Below are positions 12,901-27,900 of a stretch of DNA of 64,000 nucleotides, piece by piece. Position numbers and translations under genes: made by a program. How positions within the stretch are numbered: the stretch's first letter is position 1; the number at the start of each line of letters is the position of its first letter. The DNA is from Oreocharis arfaki. Its lineage: Eukaryota > Chordata > Aves > Passeriformes > Paramythiidae. The stretch spans positions 496,260 to 560,259 of the forward strand of contig VZRR01004533.1 of NCBI GenBank assembly GCA_013398015.1, written 5' to 3'. The notes under the pieces were generated by a model. That model ran no database searches and had not been told where the DNA came from. It saw nothing but the letters and a program-made list of their open reading frames with translations.

Positions 12901-15900
12901 TAGAGTTCAGAAAAATTTTAGAGACAAAAATGAGAAGACATGCAGCTTTGCTGCCACCCTTTTTGTTTTAAAATGCTTCATTTACATAACTTTCCAGACA
13001 TAGTCATACAATGGATAAGATATACAATACCTTAAATGTAGAAAGTCCATAAAGTCTTGCAGTGTGTACAGTCAATTGTGAAATATTGGTAATGTTAGAT
13101 ATAAAATCCTCAAGGTATTTACAGGCTTGCTCCAAGTGTGTTGTGTTTATGATGATTTGAACAAGCTACAAGGGACAAAAAAATTCTTGTAAAAACCTTT
13201 TTATATCGCTCATTGTAATTTGATTTTGTAAATGGTTACTTCTTTCAGGAGCAATGGTACTAGAAATTCATTTCAGTATTTCAGGTTACCACCTATTTCC
13301 TGCTAATTTTCAAGTTCGCTTTCAAAAACAGAGATTGCAGACACCTACCCAGAGAAATAAATCCAATTGATAGTTTAGAATTTAAAAAGAGAAAATAAAG
13401 CAAAATATATTGCTGAAATAAAATCACTAATTTATGTCACTTGAATATTTTTTTTAATTTACTACTATTAAAAAAGTCACAACATTGTCTGCAGAATGAT
13501 GCATTCAAGTACATCTTATATCCCACTCCACTCTTTTTTATAGAAAGAAAGAGAAACTCAACATTAGTGCTACTAACTGCTAGACAGAACACACAAATCA
13601 TATTCTGCAGGTAAACAAAAATGTAAGAGTCTTTGGCTTAATTCTTGCAACTCTCTGTTCATCATACAAAACACAAAACTCTTTCATTGATATGTCTCTC
13701 TCAAAAGGCATCTCTGGGCCCAACTAGACCCAACACTGTATTGTTCTTATTTATGCAACAGATATTGATGCTTTTTATACATCTCCTAATTTTTCATTTT
13801 AAAGCAAACATTACTTGATTTTCTCATACTGTGGTGTCAGTATTTGTGTATCTACTCTTACAAAAATAGTTTTAGCATGGATTGTTTTAAAACCCATCAT
13901 TTTGAATATATGGTTCAAAACTTACCTCTGTTAAACCTATATGAGGTTTTTTAATTAGGTTCTGTAAACAACTACTCAGAGTTCTTGTAAGCAGCAAATT
14001 TGTAGATTTTCTGAGCATATCATCTATTTCTGTTGAACTGAAAAAAGAAGTTTATTTTTTTAATTATGCTGAACATGTTAATACTTTTGACAGCTACATT
14101 TAATAATTTTAATTTCCTCCCTGCAGAAGAGATGCTAAGATTCTTTTGATGCTAAGAATTCTCTGAATTCTGGTTGCTTCAAGTTTTCTGTGATCTAGCA
14201 GATAGAACACCTTTTTCACTTACCAAATCATCCATTAACTGAATTTCAACACTGAAGCAAAATCTGTTATTTTTAGATTTTGGACATGTTTATTGACACA
14301 GCAGTTCGTAAAGAGTAATTTGTGGGTTTTAATGAGTTACTAAGGAGGTCAACATGTGCTCATTAGTACGTGTAAATTATAAACAGTATCAATTAAGAAT
14401 GTGTGAAAGGGAGTAATTTACATCTTTAACAGTGCAGAAGTGGGTGACAAGGCCACAAATTCCTTCCAGATTTCCGAATTCTATTTTATGCAACTAAAAC
14501 TAAGCTTTTGAAGGCCAGAAGAGGAAAGGAAATGGGTGAATTGTGATGTTTTCCATCAGAAAAACGTGGGATAGGAGGGGGACTGAACATGCAGACAGCT
14601 CGTTTTCTTGCAGGAGAAATCATTGCTAAGGAAACTCAAAGCACTGGTAGTGAAAGAGTAGGGAAAGAATAGGAAGTCATCAGGGATGCTAAATAATTAC
14701 TTCTGAAATGGTCAGTACCAAAGTATCCTTTTCAATCTTTACATGCTTTGTTAAATAAATAAATTCTCTAGATTATTCAGACCAGTCAATACTGTTTAAA
14801 AAACCCCAGCAATGTTTTAAACTTCTTACCATACCAAGCTATGCTCACTGATGCACATATTGCACAGTGTATAGAGACACATATACCCACACACACATAA
14901 ATATATGTTACAGCACTGGAATCACAGATAAAACATATATAAAGAATTACTTACATAAATTATGAAACAAGCATAGCAAGCAAGTACACAAGAAAGTGTA
15001 TTTTCATTTTAGTATATATATTTTAGATGACCTGAAAGTTACAAGCTACTTTACAGCCACATTCCTCATAGTTCAAGCTTACCTGCGGTGAAGTGACTCT
15101 GAAAACTTAAGGCTTGCATAAATAAATTCCTTCACCTGCATATAAATTTGAGGCACTGACTGAGACATTGGAAGCTTCTTTGGAAAGGACTGCTGTGAAA
15201 ATAAGAGGTAATACTGTCTTACACTTGAAACTGATTCCAACAAGAGCTTGGTACTAAACACAACAATTAGAAAGCCACTTAACATTATCAACATTTTAAT
15301 CTATCTTAACCTTTTCTGGTTTTCATCAAATACAAAGTGCTATGTGTTGAGCCGACTTCTACATCTGTTTAAATACCTTATAAGCAAAACAGAATTTTAT
15401 CACTTCTTCAAATTACAATAAAGTTTGGATATTTTATGTAATTCAACATGCCCCTGCAGAAAGCAATTTACAAACATACATTTTGTATGTTTACATACAA
15501 AATAAAATCATGCTCCTTACTTCGATTTTAAAGCTGATACTGTATTTGGGAGAACAAAAGCGAATAAATTCAATTTTATCTACACAGACCAAATAGGTAT
15601 TTCTGCACTGAACACATAATTTTTGACATTTACAAAAAAATCTTTTTCTCTTTATGACTAATGCATGAGAAAAATAATCAACAACTGGTATCATCCATGA
15701 ATAATCCAATTTCTCTTTTAAAAAAAAGCATCAAGAGCAGCCATATCTTTGTAGTAATCATACATATATATATAGCAGATAAAACTATTTAGTACAAAAT
15801 AAAAACTTCTGCCATTTATTAGCAAAATATGCCATGCTAAACAGTATCCAGGGCATGGTATACTTCCAGCACTGTAAGGGATTTCCATAATGTTTAACTT

Positions 15901-18900
15901 ATTTTAGTATTATAATGGCTAAGTAAATTAATTTGATGGCAGAAAGCATCCAGAAAGCACTTTGGAATCTCATTCAAAAATCAGCATAAAAACCTCCTTT
16001 AGTTTTTCATCTTCATTGTAATACTGTATTAATGACATGCAGCTGTTACATTTGCCTGGAAATCCCTGCTGAACCACAGAATTAAAATAGCTTTTCACTT
16101 CGGCAGGCATCTGTAGCGATGGATTGTGTACAAAACACCTTCCCCCTACAGCAATTACTCCCACTGTCATGTGGTTCTTAGAGTTACTGCCCCTCTACAG
16201 ACTTCATCATGAGCCTCTTATTTCTTCACTGGTATTTCTAAAATCATACTCGAATAGCAGAACAGATTAATCACCTTTCTGTGAAAAGAGTCTGTAGTGA
16301 AAGAATGGCTGTGGCTACAAAAGGACATCCTACTGCAGTGCTAGTACAGCACAATTATTCACAGTCCCTTCATGTTTATTTTGCCCCACATACTCAAACA
16401 CAAATATTTAAAAGTGAAATACAAACGTTTTTGTCTTGAACCAATCTCTATTTTACACGTATTTTTGAAATATAACAGTATATACTGAGTAATCAAACCC
16501 AATGAGTTGCAACAAAATTTAACTAAAGACAGATTGCATTATAATTACATAAAGACTTTATCAATTAAACTCTATTATTAATTTGTTTACAAAACAATGG
16601 GTTTCATTATTCACTCCAACATCTGAGCAAATGACTCAAGCTTTCATTTTCATATTTACTTATGACTAGATAATTACACACAAAGAAGGTGATTTACCTT
16701 CTTAATCGACCTAGCTTTTCAAATTTTAATTGTTTTTTAATTATAAAATTTATTACTGTCCCTAGTGTCTTCAACTGGATTTCCACAAACTTTAATAACA
16801 TAAAAGTTTCCCTTACCTTATCAAGTTCTGGATCTTGAAAAGGAAATTTGCTTATAACAATTCTGTATTCCTCTTCGTTTGCAACAGGGATAGGGCTGTA
16901 GTTGTCTGCTTCAAAAATATCCCTGGTGAATAAGTGAAGCAAAAAAAATTTAGATGTGTAACTTACAGCATTTTCTGGTGTTAAAATGTGTAAATAAATA
17001 TAAATTTTACCCCCACACTTAGGCGTGCATTTTCAAAAAGTTTTAAGAATTTTACACATCCCAAGTGTTTTTAAGTACTTTGGAAATATATCATATATGT
17101 TAATTCTTTACAGTGTGTCTAATCACAGAGGAAAAAAACACCCAAAAGTGTTTTAATATGTGCACAATACAGCAAAGGAACCTCAGAGCAACTAATCCAC
17201 TCCAGAGTAAACCAGAATATACCTATTGATTATGGAAACCTACACTTTTCCTCCACTAAAGCTGATATTCAGAGTGTTTCACTTAGGCACCAGAGCTACA
17301 TATGGTCAATGGAGATGATTCACAGAACTTCAAGCCAGATATGGCCACAGCATCCTCTGCACTTCTCTCCTAGTCAAATGTCTACAACAGAAGCACTGAG
17401 AGCTGGAGAACCTTAAGTGGTCAATTTAATATTAAGGTTTTCTGTAACAAAACATTTTATGGCAAGCAATTTCTGCACATTGAGACATTACACCCCATCT
17501 GCAAATAGGCTTTGGAGTACAGTCTCAGGCTGCCATATCCCTGCATCTAAATTTTATTCATTTAAATGATCCCAAGGAATTGGTGGATACCAACCTTCAT
17601 TAAAATAAACATGAAGACATACTGGCAGTGTCAGCAGTTTGTCAGGAAATATGCACATCAACTAACAGCAAACATTAAGACAACCTAAATTAGGCACCTA
17701 AGCCCTATTGCAATAACCTAGAATTATCAGGTTCCTAAGGAAGAGAAACAGATGTCTCTTTCCTGCATGTTTCTCCGATAATGTCCCTTTGGAGACCTTC
17801 CTTCTTTCCATTAACTAGAGAAGCAGTGCTTGATGTCTCTTCTTCTAATTAGTAGCTACATGTGATTAATATCTTAGTCCTAACCAACCTGAAATTCATA
17901 TACAATACTTAAGTTAACAAATTCTTTCAGAATTACATCATAAAAACTTGAACTCAGACAAAAACAATAGATGCAATATAAAAGGCACAACTATTTTGAT
18001 GTACTTACCTGAACAATCCAGACCACTTTTTAAGAAGTGTTTCATTGTATTGGTCTCTTATCTCAAATAAAAGATCAAATAGTCGGTTCACAGGAAAACC
18101 ATAGCCCTAAAGGATAAAAATGAAGAGGGGATAGTTCAAGAACCAATACACTCAATTCCTATCACATCACTTCAGAAGTCTGAGGTGAGACTTATTATTC
18201 AATCTTGTCACCTCTATAACACAAAACATAGTACTTTCAGCCCACCACTATACATTGATTTATTAAATTTTTACCAAAGTATTTATCCTACGCATTCAGA
18301 AATTTGCCCCACTTGTCCTTGTTTGTTAAAAATTGCAAGAATACTTCCAATGATGTTCACTGGTCTTTCAGCTAAATAACTGGAATGATATTCTTTTTTA
18401 AGATGAGAAGTAAAGCATTTTTAAAAGACAAGAGCATACACAAATTACACTAATTTTGCACAGATATGAGTAACTAATGCTTGCTGGACAGCCCAGAACA
18501 CATATGTTCAGTTCATAATACTGAAAATGAGGACCCAAGGCAAGAAATACATTTTTAAATATTACTGTGTGATTTTGGATTTGATTTGTATATATGATTC
18601 ATGAAAACACAAACATTGGGCTCACCTAAAGTTAAAATCTGACTACAAGAATTTCAGTTAAATTAATAATACATTGTGTACCTGCAAAGTATCAGCAAAT
18701 ACTACAATGAGATTCTTCAGTTCCAGAACAAGGTCAGGATCACTGCAGTATGACTGAAAGCGAGAAATTCTGGTTTTGTTAAAAAGATTTAAAATATGGT
18801 AGATATATTTTCAAAGAATAGTATCACAGGTTGAACTCTCCAGCCTTAGTGAAAAACAACTTAGACTAGTTTGTCTTTACTTAGTCCAGCTACATAAAAG

Positions 18901-21900
18901 TATTTGTTAAATTTTTACATAACTGTTAAATTTTTATATAACTATCAATGGCGTAAAAGTTCAGAAAAAGTAAACTAATATACGAGATTCAATAAATATC
19001 AGTATGGTATATACTGAGACTGAAAATCAGAAAATTACATTTATTTCAGTGGAACATAAGCACACTTGTCTAAATCAGTATCAGAGAGGTTCCACAAGAC
19101 ATTCTTTTCACCACCAAGCTTGCATCTATGCTGTGCCACCTCAGACAGTTTTTTCCATCTGTATGGGTAAAACTGAATAAAATATTTTCTAAACAAGTTC
19201 AAATTTAAATTGGATGATAAGAAGGTCAAGACTTTAAGCTATTTACTAGATGACTGAAATTTGATTTTCAGAGGTGTAGAGTCATACAACTCAGCTTCAC
19301 TATTTGCAATACCAGATAAAGTAAAAAAACTGTATTAAAATAATTCAAAGGTTCACGAGAATACAGTATTGATTGAAGACCATATACACCTGTTTCACCT
19401 TTCTTGAAGTTTTGGTCTTAGTGTATTTTATTAAAAGTAAAGGTTTGATTTATTTATCTAAACATTAGTCTACAGTACAATGATGTTAGAGAGATTCTGA
19501 CTGAATTGGGTTTGATGTGAGTTATGCATATTGAAAGAAACAGTGACCAAGTACACAACAAGACTTTGAGGAGTTCTTTAGAGATTACATTACCTTCAAC
19601 CCTTAAATTATCATATTCTTCTATAGGTTTATAAATCCACATGGAGACAATTAACTAGCAAAGTATTTAGCTTTCAAGAATTCTGGATGAATATATCTCA
19701 GTTAATCACAATCCTCTCAAAAGAAGTAAAAACGTATGAGAACATCTCATGCACTACTGATAATAAAGGTCCTAAGATACCTATGGTTGCAATCTCAACT
19801 TTTTCCACATTTTACTGAGTATATATGAAATATAAACTATTCCTTGAATTAAAGATCAATTTTAATAAAAATTAACATTACATAAAGGAAATGCTGCTAG
19901 CAAACATTAAAAACGGAAAGATAAAATCGTTCTCTTTTTTCTGACAGTAGAAGTTACACCAATAGTAAACTCTGAAGCAATTTATTATCAGTCAGTCTGA
20001 GTGAACAATGTGTATTCCATTGGTTTTTCACAGAATGAGAAATAGCATGCAGCTTCACTGCAGCTAAGGGAGGAACATAACTTTAGGAGACACACATGAA
20101 TGCACCGAAACACCCAAGTGATACAGAATTTTCCTAATACCTTTACTTCAACATAAACATAACACTGCTATAGCATTGAAGACAGAGCTCCAAGGGTTTT
20201 GCTGGTGGAGTTTATTTTGGAAACACAGCATTTGGAATGATAATTAGGAACTATTTCCTGGTGGTGCCTTCAGCGCTGAACTATTCAATCTGATCTAATG
20301 AAGAGGTCAGTTGAGACTAATGAGGAAGGATTGCAATAATAACAGCAGATTAACTCTGCATATTCTAAACTGCTGGACTAAGAGAAGGTTTGGAAGACCC
20401 TGTGAGTTGTAAATCAGTGGAGGATTATGCAAATAGCCCATGGCTGCGGATCACAGCCTGATACTGTTGGGAAAAACAAAAGCTTGGCAGGCTCCCTCCC
20501 AAATCTGAGCAATTTTTAATCACAAGAAAAAGAAACCACGAGAGAGGTGTAATTTTTCACTTTGTCGCTATCCCAGCTTTAAATACACAGAGCTCTGAAG
20601 TAAGAGGATTTAAACTGCAATACTGAGAAGACTGCTCACTTACTGAATGTGTTCTAAGAACAGCAATGATCTTGGAAAGGGCCATGTTCCAGAGTTCATC
20701 AGTGTATGTTCTAGTTACCAATCCTTGGGTTACGTGTAAAATGTGGTCTTCTACTACAAAGAAACTAAAACAAAATAATACTTAAATTATTAAGCTGTTT
20801 CTAATATTAGAGCAAATACCACCCTTCACACCCAAGTACAGCCAAAACCTTCCCCACTAAAGCAGTGACACTTTGGTAGGTTTGCTGTTGTGCTTCACCC
20901 AGAATGAAGTAAAAACGTGAAAAGGTTGTTTCGTGCCATCTGGAGCCCAGAATGCTGGAGGGTCCTTGTAGGGCACCGTGCTGGTAGGATCTGGATGCTC
21001 CTTCCTGCTCAGATCCAGCAATAACCACCCACACAATTGGTGCAGATACTGAATCTCGCAGAAGTTTTTGGACAATGGGAGAACACAGGTTGAATTAAGA
21101 ATCACCACAGTAAAACTGAAATAAATTTTCATTTAGAAAACTTACCCTACAATTTGACTGAAGTATCTTCTATAGCCTTCTACTGTTTCATGCTTTCAGT
21201 GAAAAAGAAAAGAAGTTTAGGAACAAAAATACCACTAAGCATTAGCTTCAACTCAAATCAGTGCAAAACCAAAAGTATTACCATGCTTGACTGTGGTTGC
21301 AAAACTAATCTTGCTTGTTTCCTCCTTTGTTTTCTGTAGTAATTTTCAAATATTTCTCCATCACCCTAAAAAAAAGATGTAAGTAGTAAAAAAACGAAAA
21401 TATTGTCTCCGTATGAAAAAGGTACTTCTTAATTTAAGGGTAGAATTCTCTTAAACAAAGCACATATTTTGCAGTTATTCCACATGCAAACGTCCAGCTG
21501 ACACCAGCAAAGTTTTGCATGCATGAAATACGCAGAAATTACCTTTTTCTGTAGAGAAGCTTACAGCCTGTACCATAAATAGAAATTTTGCTCACATGCC
21601 TACATTTTGTCAAGCAACATTATGCATTTTAAATAGTATGTCCATTCTTAAACTACAACTTTCAAAGTATGTTAATATTCATAGACAAGGCATATTGCCT
21701 ATTACTGTATAATTGAAACTCAACTGTCTCCGAAAACATTTTTCTAGGTTATTCAAGAAAGCAACTGCATTATAAAGTTGTTACAAAAATGCTTCTGTGA
21801 ATATATGACACATCTGAATACTGCCTGCATTAGCTTTGCCTGAGGAAGGACATACATGAGATTTATTGAATATTTGCTTATTCTCTTCAGATTTATAATG

Positions 21901-24900
21901 AGTGTGGATTTGGATTTTTTTCGGATCATGATCTTCAAAAATAAAATACCTTCTGTGCCTAAAGACTATATTACGAGGAATTCAAGTGACATCCTACTCA
22001 TCTCATTAAGATGACCATTCAGTAGAAACCATCCGTCCATCTGAAATCAGTGCCACATTGACTCATCAATCTACTAAACCACATGCAATTTGTATGCAAG
22101 CAGAATAAAGCAGCTTAGCATTTTTAAGGTTTGTTTTTACTTTATGAGCCTATTATTAGGCCAGTGCTATTTAGAATTCCATTACTTGGTCTTCAAAAAG
22201 ATCTCCAAAACAAATTATTACAGGTATTTTATACTACTAAGACAGCACTACTTACCTAATTCCTTTGTAAGATATAAATTTGGTTCATAATGAATGTTTA
22301 GTTCACAATGAATATTTAGTTCATAATGAATATTTAGCCATATTTAGAAATACTGCTAACCTAAGAAAGCCTAAAAGTAAAAGAGACTTTGCTCATGCCC
22401 TGACTATCCATATTCTACCCACCTCAGCTGGTTCATCCAGAACTATTAACACTAGAAGCAATATACCTGCCTGTTTGGGAACTATCAAGAGTATGAACAA
22501 TGTGAAAATGAATATGCAACTTCAAAAATGTAAATCTCTTTTTGAGGCCACCTTAATACATACCAAAACTGAGTAGATGTGCAAACACCTATAGACCGGA
22601 GAAAAGTCTACGAGATCTTGGGCAGTTAAAACCTGAAGAAGGAAAGGAAAAAGAGTATATAAAACATAATAAGCATATAATCTGCAAAATGGGATATATT
22701 ACCAACAGAACTCGTCTACATAATAAGGACTCAAAAATGGATGGCTTCTATTGGAAAACAATGAAACAACTGCTCCAATCTCTCCTCCCTTTGTATTACA
22801 GTAATATATTTTATTTGTGTTACAATACCACACTCCTTTCTCTGTGTTTACAGAGCATCAGATTTAAAGGTCTAAATACTCACTGTTTCATTCAACTTAG
22901 GAATACTGAGTATTTGACAGATGAAAGAGTTCTAACCCAAGCTGAAGTCCTCAACACCATCCAACAAAAGTGCTGGACTTAGCAACACCAGAATATTCCA
23001 GTAAGCCACTTAACAGTGGGCAGGGAATGTATGATCTAAGTTGCAACTGAATTCCAGAACAACTGCAAGTCCTGTCCGACTGAACGTCCTCAAACATAAT
23101 GCTAAAGCCAGCATTAATATAACTAATATTTTAGCATTAATTTTTCACCCTAAAATGCTGATCTGGACTGGTATCCCTCAAAGGTGTTCTGTGTGTTTTT
23201 CTAACTAATGTTAACCATCTAAAGACAGTGTACTGCGAGCTTTGTTCAATAAACCAACAAAATCCACTTTGAATAAGTTGAACTGATTTAGTACAAAGTT
23301 ACCTCTTCTTCATGGTCATCCTCATCTTCAAATGTTCGCTTCAATGTGATTTCATTCTTGGATTCCAAAATTCTGTTTCTACCTAAATGCATATTCCGAC
23401 CATAGTTTACATTATTCTGCTTCTGAAGAGCAGCACTAAAGGTTTTCTGCTGCTGTGCCTGTTTTAAGAGTAGAACCAATTAAGAGGCATGTAATTCAAA
23501 TTTCATCACTGATGAGTATATGCTATGACACGAAATACAGGTGGTACAACTGAATACACATCAGTATAACTGCAAGATGTGCATGCCCTCAGCCTACACC
23601 AGCGATTTCACCTTCCATCAGTTTGGGATGATAAATGAATTCAACAGTGAATCCTGCATAATTTTTCCTTAATTCTCAGAAGACAATTTTAAAGGCAGAA
23701 AAAATTTAAAAATCAATCAGTAATTTTCCTGATCATAAACTGCAGAGAATCAATATCTAAATGAAGTACAGGTATCTGAGCTCCCAGCTACTTTTTTGCT
23801 GTCTTCAGTAAATCTAAGTGAACAGTCAGCTGCAGAAGTCAAAGGCACTATATTGTCATTACTATTGAAGGCAGCAGAGCACAACCTTGCAATTAAGTTT
23901 CATTTATAATAATCAATGCTGCATTTTACAAGAACCTTAGATGACAAAATGGCAACTCAACCTGAATTCCGTCAACGAGCATTAACTGCTTTAAACCTTG
24001 TCCAGTACCAGTGCTCTGAAGTGGCAGATTATTTTGTGATGGAGCAGACAAGGCCTCCAGCTGTCTCAGTGTCCTCCTGGCTTTTATCTCCATCTTCTAT
24101 ATGAGTAGGACTTCAGAGAGAACTAGGCAGTTATCTCAATACTTCTTTTATCTAATTCATCCTGGCCAGCTGGACAGATAGGCTGCCCTTTGTTTTGGTG
24201 CAGTAGCTGCTGATAAACAGACTGTCCAGGAGTTGACTACTCAAAGTATTCCATAATTTCTTGAAACCTGAGATATACAGCATCTCTCCTTCCTTTCTCA
24301 GGGAGGAAACTACTTCTTGTCTAGGACACTGATAAAAACTACACAACATGTTAGCATTTCACAGCTCACCATCTTCACTCAGAGGTCTATGAGATGACTG
24401 TAATCCTTGGACAAATCTTCTGGGATATCGAGACGAAAGAAACCGAAATTTTCAGTAAGCAACAGGACCAAAGTCATCCTGTTAAGCTGGCTTACCTGCT
24501 TCATGGCAGTTTCCCCAATTCTGTCAGAATGCTTTCGAATACTCTCTAAGAAATCCTTCAGATCTGACATGGATATTTCTTTTATTTCTTCACGCAGTTT
24601 TGGAAGATTTTCTATCATTATCTGGCAAAAGCGGTATTGGCTAACTCTAGGAAGATACAGATTTTCCAGCTGCTCCATTGTTTTCAAAGCAGAATAGTAT
24701 CTACAAAAAGATTAAAATAAAATTACGTAGCTTCTTATAAAAAGTTAATAAAATAATTTGTTTATCAATTATGGATATCAATATCACATATGCAACCAAT
24801 ATGCATCTAATTAATTTACTCTGTTCTTAGAAAAATTAACTATCAAAAGGTCATCCACATAAACTTCGAAAAAAATCCCTGTGAAGTGCCAGAGCGGCTT

Positions 24901-27900
24901 AGCCAAGCAAAATTTCAAGCAGGCTCCTATAGTATTAACTCTTCTGATCAATAGCCCCAGTACCACATGGAGCACCCTGCAGAATGGAGACACTAAAGCC
25001 ATAACCATTATCTTCCCTTCTAGATTGAACTGAGTAGGGTTTTTTACGAGTTGTTTTTTTTTTTCTGAAACACAAACTGCCAATATGCAGTATATGCACC
25101 AAAAAACGAAAAAAATCTTGAAAAAGCATGCCTGCAGGTATCTGCCTTCTTCAGGTGTATGTGAACATAGACACACATCTATGTCCACCTTCTTTCCACC
25201 CTCCTTAGTCAGAAAAGACACGTATACACCTATCCTGACCAATGCTTTTTTCCAGCAGTATATCATGTTTTGCTGTAAACCACAAACCTATTAACTCTTT
25301 TAACAAAATACAGTCTATCCCACCCAGAAAACAACTACATTGAATCAACAAAGTACTATAATCAACAAACCTGTGATCTCAACCACATTTTAAAGAGAGG
25401 TATAGGAACCAGGTTAAACACGAGTAGGACAGCAGTCAACTACAGATGTGACAATAATTTCCCTTTACGTAGTATTCATACCAGCTGCTCAGCCCTGAAG
25501 GCATTTGGGAAAATGAATTTAGTTTGTCCTTTTAGAACAGAGTTAGGTAAACCAATGCCTTCTAGCTTGGTCTTAAATGGGAAAAGCAGAAACACCCAGA
25601 CCACATGGAGTTAACTTGCTGCTAGTTCCAACCCTTTCATTCCACAAATACGGAGTAATATCCTTAACCCATTTTCAGCTTTTCTTCCATAGTCTCAGTT
25701 CCTTTTTCTTCCTTAAAGTCCCACACAATCTGTTTTGAAAAATTACCAAATTATTTTGAAGGAAAAAGCTGAAGGAAAATCCCTTCAAATGAGAAAACCT
25801 GGAAAACTGGCCTTTACAGTTCTTTAGTTTCTGGACATTACTTTGTAAATACAGTCAGTAAACACTTTTTGAAAGTGTAATTCAAGTTTCTGGCTTCCTT
25901 CAGTACACAAGCAATAACAAATTACTAACACTAGAGTAATGACTTCTTGTTTAATTCTGAAATTAAGACAGTGTTTTGAATCTTCTTAATCAAGACATTT
26001 GTAAGTTAACAACTCAGCATAGCTGGAGGATGGGAAAAATCTTCTCTTTTATTCCAGAACAGAGCTGCTTTCAGAAGACTGCAAATAAAGAGGTTTCAAG
26101 TGTAAATTAGGAGCTTTTGTTTATTATATACTTGGTTTATATAAAATATACATAAGGTGACGGGAATGTTGCACATAAGAAAAGGTCTGGGGGGTTTATG
26201 TGTCTGGGTTTTGTTTTTCTAAATAGGAAATGGCCAAGAATGCCACATGGTGAGACTTCTGGGGAATAAAACCATAATAGCATCAAAATCGTATAAAAGG
26301 TTTTTATTTAAATTACACAGATCAGCTTATCAGAACACTGTTAGTTCATCTGGAAGGTTTTTGACTGCTGGCTCTAAGATCAGAATTAACATAATCCACT
26401 TTAAATCCATTCTAGAGTTCCTTACTAATTATACATATATGGAGCGCAGGACCTTGCCCTTTTAACATCTGTTCTGATAAAGCACTGAAGTCTTATTAAT
26501 TTGAAGGTCATCTGCAGGTCAGGATTTAAACTAAAAAAGTTCTGCATATAATTTCATAGAATGATGTATTTACGTATTTAGATTTTAAAACCTTCCATAG
26601 ATTTAACTCAATGCTGAAGATTTTGACAATATTATTAGTTCCCATCACACATTATCAATCAAACAAAGTGAAGATTGCCCATGTGACTACAAATGAGTTA
26701 AAGAAGTATCTTCAAAGTTATTTTTTCATATAAATATAGCATTCTTCTGTCTGTTCTTCTGAGCTAATCTCGTGAGAATATGCTCCTCAAGGCAAAATTC
26801 GTAATTTTTTGAAAGTGAAGACAAAAGCTTGAAACACCAATATGAGTCATATGATACAACTGTGCAGAGCCGATCCATTTCAACACCAGAACAAGGAAAC
26901 TGCACGATGGATTTTACCAACATATCCAAACTATAAAAGTGGAACCTTCTAATACTAGCAAGAACCAGGACAGAAAAAACCAAAACACAACACAAAAGTA
27001 AACAAAAAAACCTCACAACAAACAGCCACCCCCACCACCCCCAAAGATTAATATTAGTGTTTCGCATCATCTTATTCTTTGCAAAACGGCCCAGGCACGG
27101 AACAGTCAGGTCTGTATAGAATATGAAACATCAACACACAAAAAACCCAAAAGTAATAGAAAATGACCATTACTTTAGTGTACATGAAGTATGCATTTAT
27201 GCTTTAAAAGACAAAGAGAGCTTTTAAGATTTTTATCAGCAGAGTGTTGTTTGGAGTCAGTAAAGAGAAATACCATAACTCACTAAAAAAGCCCCATCAA
27301 GTTAAACTACAGCAGTAAAGAAAGTACACAGATCAGGAGCAAGATGAACTCAAAGACTGAATTTTACTGGAAATAATTTATTTGCACACAAGCTTATTAA
27401 GTAAAAAAAACACGTAGTTATATCCCAAAATCTCCTGCTGAAAAAAAAAGAGAGACAGAATCCCCATTTTATTTTAATTAAGGAAATTAACTTAGTTTGA
27501 AAAGTAAAAATAGTAGTATTCTCCAACTTTAGTGCTTCCCTTAGAGGAAATACTGTATATTCTTGCTTACTACATTTCCATTGAGTAAATACGCAAAACT
27601 TTGCTACCAAACATGTTAAAGGGAGTTCTTTGGAATTTTTCAATAATGCTCCAGAAAAGTCATATCCAGAGAGATCCTGAAGGTGACATGTTGAAATCGC
27701 AATTGAAATCCTTTTACTACAAGTATTTATTCTGTTTTCAAATCTAGTTGCCTTACCAACTTTAAACCTAATTTTTAAACTTCCCTAGAATACCAATTTT
27801 GTCAGTTGCCCAAAGGACCATGAACTGAGATAGAGGCACTAATAACTCTGAAACCTGTATAAAGTGAATCAAAAGCTCAGTATTTCCAAAAATCAGATTA

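Noticed and set aside
22280..22576. ORF with VHNE(C/Y)L repeats.
   Set aside because: The repeats come from an 18-bp DNA tandem array within intron 8; the rest of the frame is intronic and ends over exon 8 antisense.
24407..24697. A 96-codon plus-strand ORF around 24.5 kb.
   Set aside because: It is the antisense shadow of EXOC6 exon 6.
24811..25266. A 151-codon minus-strand ORF containing YVDDLLIV, like a reverse-transcriptase active site.
   Set aside because: Only the tetrapeptide and a few hydrophobic neighbours fit. The expected upstream RT blocks (for example a proper LPQG or YGLKQ motif at the right distance) are not in frame, and no LTR or LINE sequence flanks it. A chance match is more likely; a translated search would settle it.
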